A program made the translations under genes and the position numbers. Under the pieces are notes generated by a model. The model was given only the letters and a program-made list of their open reading frames with translations. It was not told the DNA's origin and made no database searches. Positions 9,069-20,132 of a stretch of 23,619 nucleotides of DNA are shown here, in pieces (within the stretch, counting starts at the first letter, position 1; every line of letters starts with the position of its first letter). The stretch comes from Sphaeroforma arctica JP610 (Eukaryota; Opisthokonta; Ichthyosporea; Ichthyophonida): assembly GCF_001186125.1 (NCBI RefSeq), contig NW_014040039.1, positions 18,638-42,256 on the forward strand, in the 5' to 3' direction.

Positions 9069-12000
9069 CTACATGTGAATTAGAATATGCACTCAAATTA
9101 AAAAAATAAATGGGTATACTGTACATGTAGCAATTGAAAAAGTGATCTCATCGATCCAATGGCGAATTCTAGGCAGAAGTCGGAAAAACTCCAGTATCGC
9201 GCACCGCACAACGAACAGTCGCCCAGTAACAAGTGTAATAGTGAAAGACAACCTGGTGTTTCATTTTCAATTGAACGAGAGTAACGCTACGTCGACACTT
9301 ACGGTTTGGATGGATGGTGCTTTTCTCTACGGTATGCTTGACCTCATGTATCTGCTGGTTCGAAATTGTGATGCCGCCAGTATCCAACGTATGACGGACC
9401 TGAAGCGTTGAATGGAGAGAAGTCAGCTGTATTGCAAATCGTATAGAGTGCAGCTCTCGCGTGTAGCAACCAGCAGGACTAACGACTACATAGGTCAAAC
9501 ACAAACTTGCGAATAGTGTCAGTCGGAAATGCGATATACTGCAAGAGGCGCGCATTGCGAACTACACTATGAAGCAGAAGCAAAAAAGAACCGTTATATT
9601 GCACTTCAAATTAACAGTACTTCCTGCGTAGACACATTTTTTGTCGGCGACACATACCTTGAACTCCTCCTTTGTAAGCGTCATGCCGTCGCCCATTTCC
9701 TGCTTGTGTGTTGTTGTGGAAGTATATACTGTATAGGATGAGCCCGAGGCTCCCTTCTGTTCGTCAGCCTCCCTGCCTTCCCCCCTCCCTTCGCCACCAT
9801 CTGCACACTGTTCACCATCTGGCGCACTCTCAGTTTTGCGCGATCTCCTTACATTTCCATCGCAAGTCTCACCCTGCCTTCCAATGTTATTCTTTGTATC
9901 GCTCCCGTGCTCGCTTTCAGAGTCCTCGGCACGAGCTTGATTTGAGGCGGTGGCCTTGCTCTTCTGCACACTAACTCCGACAGCTACATCGGCCTCACGC
10001 GCAGTCGGATTGTCCCGTTGGTCGTCACTAACCAAGCCCACCGATTCCTGCGTCGCATCGTCATTAGTGTACTGTTGGCCATCAACCGTAGCTGCAGCTA
10101 CATCATCGGTAGCTGCAGGTAGATCAACCGTAGCTGCAGATAGATCATCTGTAGCTGCAGGTACATCAACCGTAACTTCAGCTACATCATCTGTAGTTGT
10201 AGTTACATCAACCGTAGCTTCAGCTACATCATCTGTCGTTGTAGTTACATCAGCCGTAGCTTCAGCTACATCATCTGTAGTTGAAGTTACATCATCCGTA
10301 GCTGTAGATACATCATCCGTAGCTGTAGATACATCCTCCGTAGCTATAGATACATCATCCGTAGCTCTAGATACATCATCCGCAGCTGCAGCTATACCAT
10401 CCGTAGTTGCAGCTAAATTATCCGTAGGTGCAGTTACATCATCCGCAGCTGCAGTTACATCATCCGTAGGTGTAGTTACATCATCCGTAGCTGCAGCTAC
10501 ATCATCCGTAGGTGCAGTTACATCATCCGTAGCTGCAGTTGCATCATCCGTAGGTGCAGTTGCATCATCCGTAGCTGCAATTACATCGTCCGTAGGTGCA
10601 GTTACATCATCCACAGCTGCATTTACATCATCCGCAGCTGCAGTTACATCATCCGTAGGTGTAGTTACATCATCCGTAGGTGCAGCTACATCATCCGTAG
10701 GTGCAGTTACATCATCCGTAGCTGCAATTACATCGTCAGTAGCTGCAGTTACATCATCCACAGCTGCATTTACATCATCCGTAGCTGCAGCTACATCATT
10801 CGCAGTTGCAGCTACATCATCCGTGTCTTGTTTCGAACCAATTTGTAGCGAGAAATTCCAGTCTGTTTTCGACTTTGTCCCAAGCGCTGGCACATTCGAA
10901 TCGGTCCTCACAACTTTCGCAAGCGTGGAATTTGCGCCTGCTTTCACATCAATCATCCCCTCGGCATCACCTTCTGAATGAGTGCTCGAGTTGTCTGCCA
11001 CACCTAGTTGCGCATCTACTGGCTCGACTTTGGATGTAACTGGGGAAGTGATACTCTTGGACTTCCCAATTCTTTGACCAATGTCCAACTCAAGTGGAAC
11101 ATCTCTAGAGGGGCTCTTAGCCATATCCAGCTCAGCACTATTTTTCGAATTCAACGATTCCGCCTCAAATGGGGATTCAAGAGCATTCTCAACAGCACTA
11201 TTTTTCGAATCCAACGATTCCGCCTCAAATGGGGATTCAAGAGCATTCTCAACAGCACTAAGATTGTTCGCGTCTGGATTCCTAACCGCATCCTCTCTTA
11301 TCACCTCAGGATCGCTATTTCCGCAGACAGGGATGTCGGAATAGTCATCAGCCCCCCGCACCTCGCTCAAGCAAACGCCCTCGGAGAGCTCCTTTTCGCT
11401 TGCATTCGCAGCAGTATCATCTCCTACAGGAGAAAAACGTGCACGCTTGCGCGTTTCACCGAGTACTATATCTTGGACATCGTCCGCCTCAGAATTTTGC
11501 GTATCGATGGTTGACACTAGCTCGCCCAACAGACGTGCAGAATCCGGGCTGGTCAGCTCCACAGCAACATAAGTCTTGCGGGGACCTCTTTTACGGCCTT
11601 TCCGGCCACGAGGTCGCCGAATCACCGAGCGAGTCATGTCATCCATTTCTGGAGATATATATTTATCATTCGTGTCTTCATGTACTAATGGATTAGTGGT
11701 ATAGCTAGAAGCGGAGGTTTGCGCGCCTGCTGTCTCAGTGTCAGTGTTGATAGCGAGTTCGACACCGTTGCTACCTTTCGGGATTACTTCTTGAGCAGAT
11801 GATTCCTTACCCTATGAAGAGAAGGGTGACAGTAACAGTATCAGGATAAGCATCTACTTTGTATATGTGTTACATGATTAAACCGCATAAAAAGGTGAAA
11901 GTTTAGTAATTCATTTTGAATAAAACAAACCGGACACACTGGGTATAGTGATATAAAATTCTCCTGCCATATAGGATGAAAAATCTATAAAAAGGGAAAC

Positions 12001-13143
12001 TAAATTTGAAAGTACCTGAGCTTTCGGCGTTCCTTCCGCGTATTTCCGTTTCCTACGCTTTGACGGCGTCCTGACAGGGAGTGTGTCCTGTCGAATATAC
12101 ATAGGATAGGGTTACACACTTAGCATGGTGTTCGGTACTTCTGTAGCGATATTGTAGCGATACAAGTGCGATTGTTGATGTGTCCCAGCAAATTATCATG
12201 AGTACACGACACATCGAATAGCATACCGTCAAGCACACTTTGCACCATACATATAATCAATTAACTAAGATGTGTACTACATGTGTGTGTGTAACATCTA
12301 TTAATGAAGTCAGTTCAATAGATGAGTAAAGTATTGAATTATGGTTGAGCGGTCACCACCTCGAAACATACTACAAATACCATGGAGCACGTACCTCATC
12401 CATTGATACCTCGCCTAGCCCTTTACTTGCAGCATCTTGTGTGTCTCCGATATTATTTTCAGTGGCAATGTGTCCCATCTGCTCCTTATCGCTAAGACTT
12501 TCACAAGCTTCGCTTGGAACATCTAACTGTCCCTGGGTCCCTTCCACCTTCACATTCGCAGAGACCTTTTGACTAGTATTCGGATCCCGCTCTGTATTTT
12601 TAGCCTTTCTGACTCCCTCGGTACTAGCCCGCTTCTCGCTACTATTCCGGTCAAATTTGCTACCCGCAACGCTGGCTCCCTTCTCGCCCGTTCCCATGCC
12701 TGCATCCTGTCCAGGACGCCTGATTGTATCCTCCTCGTGAATAGTACTCTCTGCATCGCTGGTAACATCCTCCAGACACACACGCACACCCACGCTCTTC
12801 TCCTCCTTAGCCCCCGAAATCACATTCTCTGAATCCCCTGACTCACTTTTGCGATCCACATCATGATCAACACTGTCACTGCTGACGCTCTTTGACAGTG
12901 CTGGGGGGTTGTCTACTGTACTCGTGTCTTTTGCAGACTCTTCACTCGTGGCACTGCTCACAGAAGCCGCACGCACCTGGCTATCTTGCTTACGGGCTCG
13001 CACCGCGGGTCTTGCATCGGGATTGGTGTCAAATACATGTTCTTCCTGGATCCATTCGTCATATCTAGAAAGCGAGTATGTACAGCAAAAGAGAAATAGC
13101 CGAATGAGCTATGATGTAGCTGACCTGGACATCCGGGAACCGC

Positions 13144-13174
<31 letters not shown>

Positions 13175-15937
13175 TAAATACAGATAAGCCTGACCAGGAT
13201 AAACAATGGCGTTAACAAACTATCATACTACACATTAAAGTTAAAAAAAAATCAAAGACCGGCTAATCGAGAACGTTCAAACTTGTTCAAACACGTCAGG
13301 TCAAAGGGGTATAAATAATTGCGCAATCTTTGGGCTCCAAATGCGAGCCATACCCACCTGTCAGTTGACCACATGATGTAGTGGATTTTGTAGTGGGGAG
13401 TGGGTTGATTCCTGTAGCTGTTGCTTGCCTGAGCTCTCTGTTGCCTCCTCCTATCTCTGGCATTGGACATCAGCTTTCTATCCGTAACCTTAGCCTCATA
13501 TACCCGTCCATCCACATAAGACATCGCCCACACGTGCGCATTCTTCTTAAACTTCCATTGGTTCGTGTACAAGGCCTCCATCTCCAACGGCGTAGGCGTA
13601 ACGGGCCGTTCCGATGCCCCGCGGTATTTGCAGCCCTTCTTCGCACGCTTCTCCCCGTCTCGACCATCCACATCCACCGCACTTGCACTCACACTCACGC
13701 GCCTGGGCACTTTCCGTCGACGTACGCGCGGCTTAGTCTTCTCCCTATTCACGGTGTACTCATCCTCATCTTCTCCATCCATATTCTCTGTGTCTGCTCC
13801 TTCCACGAGCGTGTCGCGGGTGTCCAAGCACTGTTTCTTCGACCATGTACCACTCGTAGACTCTGTGCGCCGCTTCCTGCCCTTCGCCTTGCGCCCGCGC
13901 TTGGCCTGCAGATGATCACCATCGCTGTCGACGGCTTCGCTCTCATCCTCGTGGGAGTGCCTGCCCTCACTCTCTTCTGAATCCGAGTGGTAGTCGGCCT
14001 GTCGTTTCTTCAGCGGCACAAAATTGGGCCAGCGCAGAGAGACATCCAATTTATTTGTTTCCAGGAAGTCGATGGCCGCAACAATCTCGGGCTCATTCTG
14101 AAAGCCACGTGACTGCTTGCAGAAGAGGCGAAAGAGGGGTATCTCTGTGCTGAACCTCCGCAAACACGCCTCAGGTACCGCACCGTACACTCCATCTCTG
14201 AAGTATCGGACCACACAATTGCCGCTACTTAAACTTTCCACACCCATCGACACCGGGTCTACGCAGGCAAACGGTACAACCAAAGCGGTGTACCAGTACG
14301 GTGCCGAGTGGTTGCTCAACGGCTCCACAAACACTGCCATACCCGCCAGCCGTGTGGTACGTAACTTGAACGCATCACTTACGACATTAGCGATGGAGAC
14401 TGTACGTGACACAGCCAAGCCCTCACCATCCTTGAGGCCATTGGCTCTCAGATTACTCAGCGAGTTAGGCGCGGTCATACTGATGCGTGGTCGCCCCTTT
14501 GACTTCGTATCGGATGAGACCCCACTCGCACTGACAGTGCGCGAGCGTTGTCTTGTCGACGAGGAAACGGTACTGGCGCTGCGCTCACTTGCTCTGTGGT
14601 GTAGGTATGAGAAACGATGTTAACAAATTCGAATCGTACTATTGACGGTACATCGTAGTCGAAATGGCCATCGTATACTCATACAGGAAAGTGGACAATG
14701 GACGCGGAAAAAAATTGCGAAGTACCGCACGCTACTAAGCCAACAACCGAATTGCCTGCAAAATGAATATGCGAGAGAGACAAAGGTAAGCATTCGACTG
14801 TCACGTTGCACATTACCTGTTAATAGCGTGCCTATCTCTCCGTGCCATCCTTGCTGGTGATTTTGGTGTGAGACTGCCCTCATCGTAAAAACCAGGATAC
14901 ATTGGACTGCTGGGCACCTTTCGCCTAACAAACAAGCAATGCAAACGAGAAAATTGAGTAAACGAAGACAGCCGCGTCATGAACCTCATGTATACTTGAT
15001 GCTCAATGATGCGTATTTCAGTGACTATGCTATCAATTCCACGTCGTATAAGGATACCATTTCACCCCAGATAGACAAAGCCAACAGCGCTCAACAGCTC
15101 CGGGTCGCAAGCTCAATTTGTACTTATGGCAACGGGATGCTTACCTTGATGCACGCGTGGGCAGTGCAGCGAACTTCTCCGGATCCATCAGAGGCAAACT
15201 TTCTATAGTTGTGTCGTTCGTGAAATAGGCACGTCCTTTAGGCCTGATATTATTTCTGTGTAAGGAGATTGGCGGAGATTGATAGTTACAAGACAATACA
15301 TGCATAGAATTTAGAAATGAGAACCGCAAGGCTATGGACTGATTGAACCACAAAACCTTAATAATCGCAGACAGAATATGGTTTCACATCGTAACACACA
15401 CCTGCGAAGTTGCCTCCGAGTTCCAGATTGTGATATGTATGAGGAAGTATGTATCATAAACAAAACTCAAATCAAAAGATATATAAATATAAACTACCGC
15501 AAATGTAATGGAATGATACACTAAGCACTACTCTAAGCAGGGGCGTGTTTATACACTAAATACAGAAAGGTACGAGCGAACACGCACGAGTATATACCCA
15601 AAAACGTACCAGTGTATATATGTGCCCTTTTACTAGTCTATATATGCCAATGTCAACATAAGCATGAGCAAAACAACAACAACCCACGAATGTATGCGGA
15701 CGAAAGAAAAAATACACAAAATATATACAAATTAATACACACACTCCCACGCATATACAATATACACACACACAAACACACACACATAAAATAGATATAT
15801 ACATACACATACACTCACAGATATACATACATACATACATACATATATATATATATAAATATATTCATGCGTGTATATGTATACACATGCTTTTATTTGG
15901 AGGGTTGCAAAACAAAAACAAATATATATATACATAC

Positions 15938-15978
<41 letters not shown>

Positions 15979-17581
15979 CATACGTATATATATAACACAA
16001 ACGCAAACGTATACAAAATATATGTACAAAATCATCCACTCAGATATGTATATTCGAATAAAATATATATATACATTTGTGTACACACAAAATCGATACA
16101 AAATCACAGATATGTATACTGATACATACATAGAGATATAAGCATGCATTGGCATATACAAACGGTCATATGAATTGTTAAGCACACAAAGTTACAAAAG
16201 AACAAACACGGATTATATATGAATACGCACCAGCAGAATCTACATACTTCTCTTATTGATATATGTACATATAAACTTATACTTTAATTGCAGACAAACA
16301 GACGTGCACATACACACAAGCACACTTAATATACACATACATGCATAAAAACACACAAAAACCCAAACACACATATGCATATACATAGAATCACATACAT
16401 GTATATGACGATAATATATATATACATATATAAATTAAGTATATGTCTATGTCTATGTCCATGTCCATGGGTGGTCCCTCGTCTATATATATATATATAT
16501 ATATGCACACAAACACACACATATATATACACATTCACTAAACCCTAAAACAGGGAGATACAGGCGAATGTATATATGCACATCGAAATATACGTCATGA
16601 GAGTACATATTTAAGTGGTAACATAGACCTCGAAAGCATAAGTAACCAGCAACGTAAAACACCCAGTATCTAGCATATAGGTATTGCCATCAGAGCATCA
16701 AATCTCAAAAAAATAAGCACAAATGGAGGCAGGAACTCAAAAATAGCTCAATCTAGACATTGATCCATATCATGTATAAACATAAGTATCCTTACATGAG
16801 TACATAGGTACATACAATTGAACACACCATATATATATATATATACATACCTACATAGATATACAGATATATATTAATATATAGACGGTGCCATACATAC
16901 ATACATACAACATAAGTACATATGTACACACACACAAGAATAGGAATACATCTATTTGCATATAAAATCGCTAAACGACATGAAAATAACTGTGGTGTGT
17001 TCAATCTTTCACTTGCGCAAAATATGTGCAAAAATGAACACAGACAGAACCACAATTATAAAAAATATAAATGACAAAAGTATCCCAATATACACAAATG
17101 ATACAATGTCACATTTATTCAGCAAATTATGTAAAAAAACTATGTATATATTAAATATAATACAATCAAGTGAACACACAGTCGCACTCGCAGAAAGCGT
17201 CCCTTTCTGCACACATTCGTGCAACGAGACGGCATGTACGGAAAAAATCTACAACAACAAAGTACACACATACCGTTTCAAGTTCTTCAAATCGCCGTCG
17301 TCAAACTCAACCTCATACACGCTTTTATCTACAATGCGCGTGATCACACAGTCATCGAACTGTCCTCTGGCTGAACCAGTAGGGCCTTGTACCAGTCCGC
17401 CCAACACTACATTGCCTCTGAGTTCTTTCAATGGAACCACCCGCGATGACACCGACTTGTCGGTAAAGTTCACGTGCACTTGCACTTCATTGCTCGATGA
17501 GCGCACCACGGCTTCACAGAAAGCGCCGCGAAACTTCGCACTCACTTCTTGGCCGACTGGCAAAGGGCCTTCACAGTCCAT
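8779..17581 (-). CDS. ARID4-like chromatin protein lacking ARID domain, 8 exons
   Basis: Exons (minus strand): 17581-17274, 15255-15145, 14593-13358, 13064-12395, 12087-12016, 11811-9658, 9399-9303, 9068-8779. All introns are GT-AG, the phases agree, and they give 1645 aa. Domains: N-terminal Tudor region (residues 1-135; '[12 protein letters not shown]', 'FDDGD'); AT-hook-like GRPR (173-176); RBB1NT (about 220-333); acidic and basic linker; Tudor-knot/chromobarrel (about 493-565, ending 'RYDEWI'); NLS (KRRKRK); second basic AT-hook-like patch (864-878); 7-residue repeats (1131-1375); C-terminal basic helix (about 1560-1595). In animals ARID4A/B are nuclear subunits of Sin3-HDAC corepressor complexes and bind RB. 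No ARID domain is present, and I see no canonical LxCxE (nearest is LFCKQ). Family identity is confident; function is inferred. The start at 17581 was chosen by family length; an in-frame upstream ATG begins at 17677. Confidence 0.9.
9303..9399 (-). CDS. ARID4-like gene, exon 7
   Basis: This 97-nt exon runs from acceptor cgcttcag| to donor aaacc|gtaagt. It encodes 32 residues plus one base. Its phases are the only ones that link exon 6 (phase 0 end) to exon 8 (two-base start). No domain is recognised. Confidence 0.8.
9658..11811 (-). CDS. ARID4-like gene, exon 6 (repeat-rich)
   Basis: This 2154-nt exon (718 codons) starts after cttcatag in phase 0 and ends at aag|gtatgt. It encodes a basic AT-hook-like patch ([15 protein letters not shown]), a near-perfect duplicated 20-residue block, about 35 tandem seven-residue TDDV-type repeats, then a hydrophilic Glu/Gly/Ser-rich stretch. 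Composition suggests a long disordered region. Confidence 0.85.
10084..10818 (-). repeat. 21-bp coding minisatellite (about 35 units)
   Basis: About 35 diverged copies of a 21-bp unit (plus strand: gtagctgcagctacatcatc and one more base) encode seven-residue repeats of the type D-V-x-A-x-T-D within exon 6. Unit length is a strict multiple of three, so the frame is kept throughout. Some higher-order similarity is visible between sub-blocks, consistent with block duplication. Confidence 0.95.
11140..11259 (-). repeat. 60-bp tandem duplication in coding sequence
   Basis: Two adjacent 60-bp copies differ at about one base. They encode duplicate 20-residue blocks ([16 protein letters not shown]...) in exon 6. 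The near identity indicates a recent event. Confidence 0.9.
12016..12087 (-). CDS. ARID4-like gene, exon 5 (NLS)
   Basis: This 72-nt microexon is phase 0 on both sides, with acceptor ttcgacag and donor cag|gtactt. It encodes 24 residues with a strong basic cluster ([12 protein letters not shown]), a likely nuclear localisation signal. Being a multiple of three, it could be skipped without changing frame. Confidence 0.75.
12395..13064 (-). CDS. ARID4-like gene, exon 4
   Basis: This 670-nt exon starts after ctttctag with one base that completes Arg552, then '[15 protein letters not shown]'. This exactly finishes the chromobarrel signature 'gW..RYDEWI'. The rest is low-complexity, Ser/Glu/Asp/Lys-rich and probably disordered. 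The donor reads gag|gtacgt, phase 0. Confidence 0.9.
13145..13169. repeat. (TA)n microsatellite in intron 3
   Basis: About twelve TA units lie within the 293-nt intron between exons 3 and 4 (13065-13357). Confidence 0.9.
13358..14593 (-). CDS. ARID4-like gene, exon 3 (RBB1NT, linker, Tudor-knot start)
   Basis: This 1236-nt exon starts after ccacag and ends at ag|gtgggt. It encodes a GRPR AT-hook-like motif, the RBB1NT domain ('[10 protein letters not shown]', '[18 protein letters not shown]', then 'IDFLE' and 'LRWPNF'), an acidic then Lys/Arg-rich linker, and the start of the Tudor-knot ('[11 protein letters not shown]', '[10 protein letters not shown]'). RBB1NT and Tudor-knot sit in one uninterrupted exon about 160 residues apart, which leaves no room for a missed ARID exon between them. 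Confidence 0.9.
15145..15255 (-). CDS. ARID4-like gene, exon 2
   Basis: This 111-nt exon runs from acceptor ttacacag| to donor ag|gtaagc. It contributes the last base of Arg103, residues 104-139 and two bases of codon 140. '[20 protein letters not shown]' aligns without gaps to the ARID4 block '[20 protein letters not shown]', which fixes the acceptor choice. Confidence 0.9.
15256..17273 (-). other. Intron 1 of ARID4-like gene, microsatellite-filled
   Basis: This 2018-nt intron has donor gtatgt and acceptor ttacacag. It is by far the longest intron of the gene. Most of 15720-16560 and 16800-16930 is (TA)n, (CA)n, (CATA)n and related simple sequence. Open stretches inside it that translate as Tyr-Ile or Cys-Val runs are by-products of the simple repeats. 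Confidence 0.85.
15720..16560. repeat. Compound microsatellite cluster
   Basis: This is a dense mixture of (TA)n, (CA)n, (CATA)n and AT-rich simple sequence inside intron 1 of the ARID4-like gene. Long TA runs occur near 15843-15858 and 15939-15974. A short aaaccctaaa telomere-like motif lies near 16540. Confidence 0.9.
17274..17581 (-). CDS. ARID4-like gene, exon 1 (Tudor region)
   Basis: This exon encodes residues 1-102 and two bases of codon 103. '[16 protein letters not shown]' and 'EVEFDDGD' closely match the start of animal ARID4A/B, where the family protein begins a few residues before 'VGTDVSAKYRGAFCEA'. The donor reads cg|gtatgt. Confidence 0.9.
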
Positions 17582-19123
17582 TATTGTCACGTCTGTGTCT
17601 ATGTGTACTGTTGTCTTATGTGTGTTATGCAAATGAGCACTGTTCTTATTGTCAGCTACTATGTATTTATTGCACACAGAAACCTGTCTGATGTATCTAT
17701 CTCCTACACCATATCCTGCGAAGTACCAGCACGTTTACGTGTATGTCCTCAACCAGGAATTCAGCCATATGAGAACTGAACACGAGGTACCGTAGCACTG
17801 CTATATGCTATAAAAACCTATGCATGTATGAAGGGCTAATAACCTTGACGTGTATATAATCAGTCGCAAACGTGGGTGTAACTTAAATTTGGACGTGAGA
17901 ACAATACGTCGACACGCCAAATAGGCGTCGCACATGGGCTAGCTCATAGATGACGGGCAGCGGACCACTCCGAAGGTATAGTCGATAAATATATATATAC
18001 TCCTATGCGGGGATTAATGTATACTCTTCCGTGTGTCCGGGGTGCTTAGTTAGCGCTTCTGATTGAGTAGGAAGTGCTTCGTCGTGAGGTACTGCTACCA
18101 TATACATATACTGCGTGTCGTATATGGCCTGTCTTCCCAGTATACTACAACAAGAATATTGATCAACTCTTTCTCACAGTTACAAGACTAGTCAACTGGA
18201 GTATCACACGTAATCCACAAACATTCCCTATATAAAAGAAATATATTGTGCGGAGACGACTACCTATATAGAGTATAAACACCAGAGAATTGCAGGGAGT
18301 GGTCCATATTGCGATTTAAATAACCGTACATACGTAACTTTTCAGCCTGTTCACTGTCTGATGATCTGAAATTTGATCACAGTGATCGGCCCAAAATTAA
18401 AAACTATTTTAATAAAATACAGAGTACATTTACTACACAAAGTTAAAATTTTGCTCTCTGGGTGGTCGTGCCTGAGGGAGTGACGGGACCGTCATTAGTT
18501 TGTTTTTGGTATTTAATTTGGATTATTTTACTGTATGTAGTCTTGTACTGTGTTTATGTTTAATACTGTCTTGGATATTTACAAAGTCTTTTATTCAGTA
18601 GGGGATACAAATTGTATGTTTTTATTTAGAAATTTGAGGGCCAAAAACAATGACACACTGTGACTCGATTCAAAGTGAGATTCGAGAAATTTGTTTAAAA
18701 AACAAAAACAAAGTTTTTCTGCTGCTGAGTACATATCACAAGAGAAAAACCGCTGCGGGTCCAACCTCAAAACTTCAAATTAAGAGTTGGGATTGGTTCA
18801 ACTCAGTTTCAAGTGGTTAACTTTACCGGTATTCACACAACTAGGAACTGGCCAAATTTAAATATCCCCTTCACACATTAATATTTATTTTCAGAAGGTC
18901 TGCTATCGGCAATTCGGCATCATCTTTCCAGTTTCTGGCGATTCTCCATATTTTAAAGTCCCCGGCCGACAGCAGTGAACACTGAACAACACTGAACTCA
19001 CTTATGGGCATATACAACTGCATCAGACTACCAGCAAACTCAGATACATTTCTAATTATAGCCTTTTTGAAAAAATACAACATATCATATGTTCTAATAT
19101 TTGAAGTTATGTGCCGCGATAGC
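17582..19123. other. Intergenic: ARID4-like promoter side and YIF1 3' region
   Basis: I see no gene in this interval. Its left part must hold the 5' UTR and promoter of the ARID4-like gene (reading leftward), and its right part the 3' UTR of YIF1. An open stretch at 18871-19083 (-) lies in the expected YIF1 3' UTR and resembles no family. A short palindrome (gatcacagtgatc) lies near 18374. No clear TATA box correctly oriented for the ARID4-like gene was identified. Confidence 0.5.
18884..18889 (-). terminator. Candidate YIF1 polyadenylation signal (AATAAA)
   Basis: This canonical hexamer on the minus strand lies about 235 nt downstream of the YIF1 stop codon, a plausible distance for a 3' UTR. 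It is tentative because the surrounding DNA is AT-rich. Confidence 0.4.
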
Positions 19124-19264
19124 TTATAAATTGGTCAAAAAATATATCATAGCACCTTGCAGCGCAGATATCACCAGTACAAAGGTATTACTCGCTTTGG
19201 CGTTGGTGTGCGTGTGCATAGAATCAGGAACGGCTGGGTTAAGCACGTGACGTAGCGTTCGGAG
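19124..19264 (-). CDS. YIF1: YIF1 terminal exon
   Basis: This 141-nt exon starts after ttattacag in phase 0. It encodes 'LRTLRHVLNPAVPD', a short polar loop, a last hydrophobic span ending 'GAMIYFLTNL', then TAA at 19124-19126. It matches the C-terminal layout of YIF1. Confidence 0.9.
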   Translation of the reverse strand, partial: LRTLRHVLNPAVPDSMHTHTNAKASNTFVLVISALQGAMIYFLTNL

Positions 19265-20094
19265 CTGTAATAAAATGAGCAAGCGATTTTAAACATTAAT
19301 AATTTCAACGGTTAGAAGGACACTAGAACTATAGGCTAGAAGCAACAAAGAGATCATACACGCATAGCATAGCAAATATTACATTTGAGACTGAAATGAA
19401 TATGTTATCAGACACATAACTTTTCATACACGCACGCACCACACTCGCACAACCATACATATCCACAGATAGATCTTGCATGCCACTAGAGTCTTAGCCG
19501 CAGTGAAGCTAACCTTCACCAAAGTTTGCAGACCGTTCGCACGCTTATTGCATGGCTCGAGTATTACATGTGTCACGAACGCGACACCATTATATGAGAA
19601 AAAGTTGACTTACCCAAAATACAACCACAGCTAACCCTGCATAACCCATGACGCAGTAGTAGGGGGTAATACCGCCGACCATAAACGCCGCCAGAGCCAT
19701 GATCATGCTGCAATTGTGAAAAAGGATACATTATTATCACGAGGTAAAGCTGATGATATAAAATGTGATCCCACGGTGTGAATATATGTTTTTTTAATGC
19801 TGTGTTGAGAAACTAACAGAAAGAGAATGGCAGGGTGCCGCATGGTCAATATGCGTACATCTACATCTACATAAAAATAGTACTATACACACACACACAC
19901 GCAAAATACGCATACACATACACAGACATATATACAGATATAAAAATAGATGCTCATACATACATAAGCACAGATATATATATATATATATATATGTATA
20001 CTCATGTACACACACAATTGCACACACATACATTTATATATATACATACATACACATATACATATGAATCCATACATACAAACGTACATTTACG

Positions 20095-20132
<38 letters not shown>

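Noticed and set aside
10084-10818. Regular repeats reminiscent of a CRISPR array
   Set aside because: The units are contiguous 21-bp coding repeats without unique spacers, in a spliced eukaryotic gene.
13381-13980. 199-aa plus-strand open frame
   Set aside because: It lies opposite exon 3 of the ARID4-like gene, has no recognisable domain, and is explained as a shadow of the real coding strand.
15732-16185. Open frames translating as Tyr/Ile/Cys/Val repeats
   Set aside because: They are translations of TA and CA microsatellites inside an intron.
18229-18238. TATATAAAAG box on the plus strand
   Set aside because: No plus-strand gene follows it, and such matches are expected by chance in AT-rich DNA.
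18359-18390. snoRNA-like TGATGA and CTGA boxes with a nearby palindrome
   Set aside because: The boxes are only a few bases apart rather than bracketing a guide region, so the C/D architecture is missing.
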